Source: Tillus elongatus | Lineage: Eukaryota > Arthropoda > Insecta > Coleoptera > Cleridae | Length of the DNA stretch: 64,000 bases | Direction: 5' to 3' | NCBI GenBank assembly: GCA_964006375.1 | Contig: OZ023262.1 | Span: 90,520,654 to 90,584,653, forward strand | Part shown: positions 62,800-64,000 of the stretch, piece by piece | Layout of the letters: each line of letters begins with the position of its first letter | Numbering within the stretch: position 1 is the first letter of the stretch | Notes under the pieces: model-generated | Told to the model about the DNA's origin: nothing | The model's input: the letters and a program-made list of their open reading frames with translations, nothing else | Database searches by the model: none | Translations under genes and position numbers: made by a program

Positions 62800-63597
62800 T
62801 AGGGTTGCCAGATCGGAAGTCCAAAATATCTGGAGAAATTTTGAAAATGTCGGGATTTTGGGCTTGTTGTCGGGCGAAAGAAATATAAAAAATAAAAACG
62901 TAAGTTTATTTTTTAAATTATTGAATATGAAGACATTGTTGACGCATAACTAATTCAGGTACACTTAAAGTTTAGCTTGCCACATGTATTTGGCATTGAA
63001 CTTTGCAGAGTCCACGTAATTAGTTCCTTTAGTACCATTCAGAAAAGATTTGAAATTCAAACAATGTACTTCAAAGTTCAGTCTAATTACTAACTCGGCT
63101 TTTATAAAATCAAAAGCCCTACGATTCCTCTCTTTGGTATACAAATTATATAGCAAACTAAACACCCTTTCACAGTAAGCATTATTGACAGGAATTGACA
63201 ACACAAATGATATAATTTTTTTTTTAATATTTAAGGTCGTTCTGGTTGCATTTTTTTAAATATGCCCAAATTTTATCATTTGACATGTCTTTGTCTTTTG
63301 GAATATGTTCAAATACTTCTAGAAGGCAACAGTAATCGGTGTATAACGCATCTTGGTCAATATCGTTTGAAATATTAAGTACGTCGGGCAATGTGGATAA
63401 CTCTTCCCATGGAAATAAATTTGCACCTTTTAGAGACAATACATGAACGAGAAAGCGCGCGACAATTTCAAATGATAGTTTCCCAGAGAACTTTCGGAAA
63501 AGCTGTTTGTCTGGAGATTTTGAGATTTGTCGGCGGTCTGGAGATTACTTAAAATGTCGGGAGAATCCAGACGAATCCCGACCATCTGGCAACCCTA
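62800..63597 (-). mobile_element. Second hAT transposon, internally deleted
   Basis: 798 bp with inverted ends TAGGGTTGCCAGAT and an exact 8-bp duplication ACTGTACC (62792-62799 and 63598-63605). The target lies in a GGTGGCCACTGTACC subterminal repeat of the pogo element. Confidence 0.93.
62965..63439 (-). pseudogene. hAT transposase C-terminal part, frameshifted
   Basis: Upstream piece (63439-63224): LFPWEELSTLPDVLNISNDI. After a frameshift near 63215 the dimerisation domain follows: LSIPVNNAYCERVFSLLYNL and YTKERNRRAFDFIKAELVIR. This is the hATC pattern LSIP..NA..ERVFS. The DDE core is missing. Confidence 0.82.
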
Positions 63598-63635
63598 ACT
63601 GTACCTGCATGACCACTGTTCCAGACTCTCCACTA

Positions 63636-64000
63636 CTTAGTTCTCAGGTTTAACGTGTCCACACTTTCTTTAAATTCGACGTTTCGGATCTCGTTTTGGA
63701 GCAATTTTCAAGAAGTTTCATCGATGAGAGTTCCCTGAGTGTTTGATTTATTTATCGCTAACTTATCCCCACACTGCGCATTGTAGACGATCCGATACAA
63801 CTATATTTCAACGGCACAAATAAACTAATGTTTTACATTTGTTCTTTTCACTTCTGTAGCAGATCGGATACGCCCTTATGTTTACAGTAAATAAGGCAAT
63901 GTCTTGCTGTTTTACGCCTAGACAGCATTTTCGTTAGTTTTTGTAAAAAAATCACAAATCCGGAGACCTCTTCAATTCATTGATTGTTGTTGCCCTTACT
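63636..64000. other. Unassigned DNA right of the pogo element
   Basis: No gene. The minus strand at 63712-63671 has GAAACGTCGAATTT after a weak hairpin, faintly like the hammerhead motifs elsewhere, but it is too decayed to call. Confidence 0.35.

Larger units (their letters stand above)
55754..63633 (-). mobile_element. Pogo-like transposon, 7.88 kb including nested insertions
   Basis: The ends are inverted: GGTGAGAGTCTGGAACAGTG on the left and, from the right, GTGGAGAGTCTGGAACAGTG. Both are flanked by TA (55752-55753, 63634-63635). Subterminal regions hold at least five copies of GGTGGCCACTGTACC or close variants (55937, 62438, 62471, 62496, 62785). Insertions: composite repeats at about 56.05-58.3 kb, a hAT at 60249-62279 and a second hAT at 62800-63597. 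Without these the element would be about 2.8 kb of its own DNA. Confidence 0.88.

Noticed and set aside
63671..63712. Third hammerhead-like motif on the minus strand
   Set aside because: GAAAC-GTC is present, but CTGATGA is replaced by TTGAAAA and stem I cannot be formed; too decayed.

Overview
The window looks like a piece of an AT-rich, repeat-dominated insect (or other arthropod) genome. This is inferred from the element mix: mariner/rosa-like, pogo-like and hAT DNA transposons, BEL/Pao, CR1-like and I-clade LINEs, and tRNA-derived SINEs. I cannot name the species. I found no convincing host gene, and every reading frame with recognisable protein similarity belongs to a mobile element or its remains. 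The proteins are eukaryotic and no bacterial-type organisation is present.

The backbone is one abundant modular repeat family. Its modules occur in the fixed order A-B-C-D-E-(TA)n-F. A is a ~315-bp block with inverted ends around the motif GGACGCAGCAAGTGCG, E ends in a TTTTGAGTTATCGGTGTGATA-like phrase, and F starts near CCCCGGATATGGGTTCTAG. About 25 long TA arrays occur in 64 kb, most of them at this E/F junction. Other elements sit at or inside these arrays: a complete CR1/L2-like LINE (27.45-32.47 kb), an I-clade LINE (37.9-43.7 kb), a DUF7869-like element (35.06-37.82 kb), a DD41D transposon (2.99-5.91 kb) and SINEs.

Layout: 0-2.7 kb composite repeat and unassigned DNA; 2.99-5.91 kb DD41D transposon with ~950-bp inverted arms; 6.2-8.0 kb three SINEs; 8.61-9.84 kb a 1.2-kb AC array; 9.8-17.4 kb mostly unassigned, with a palindromic TA locus and a hammerhead-like palindrome; 17.40-18.68 kb a dead mariner; 18.80-20.38 kb a non-coding hAT; 21.3-24.8 kb composite repeats; 25.2 kb an exon-intron-exon fragment of a DUF7869-like gene; 27.2-33.7 kb a full A-F repeat split by the LINE; 35.06-37.82 kb the DUF7869-like element; 37.9-43.7 kb the I-clade LINE; 44.85-46.8 kb a hammerhead-bearing repeat and a BEL/Pao integrase remnant; 46.8-48.98 kb a rearranged CR1-like LINE; 50.1-51.1 kb a second DD41D transposase; 51.4-55.7 kb composite repeats; 55.754-63.633 kb one pogo-like transposon with nested insertions, including two hAT elements with intact 8-bp target duplications.

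Most promising points: the DUF7869-like protein as a candidate undescribed DDE-type transposase, seen twice (once with a clear 54-nt intron); TA microsatellites acting as shared landing sites for several element classes; and hammerhead-ribozyme-like motifs in two unassigned repeats. All homology calls rest on motif reading by eye; no database search was run.
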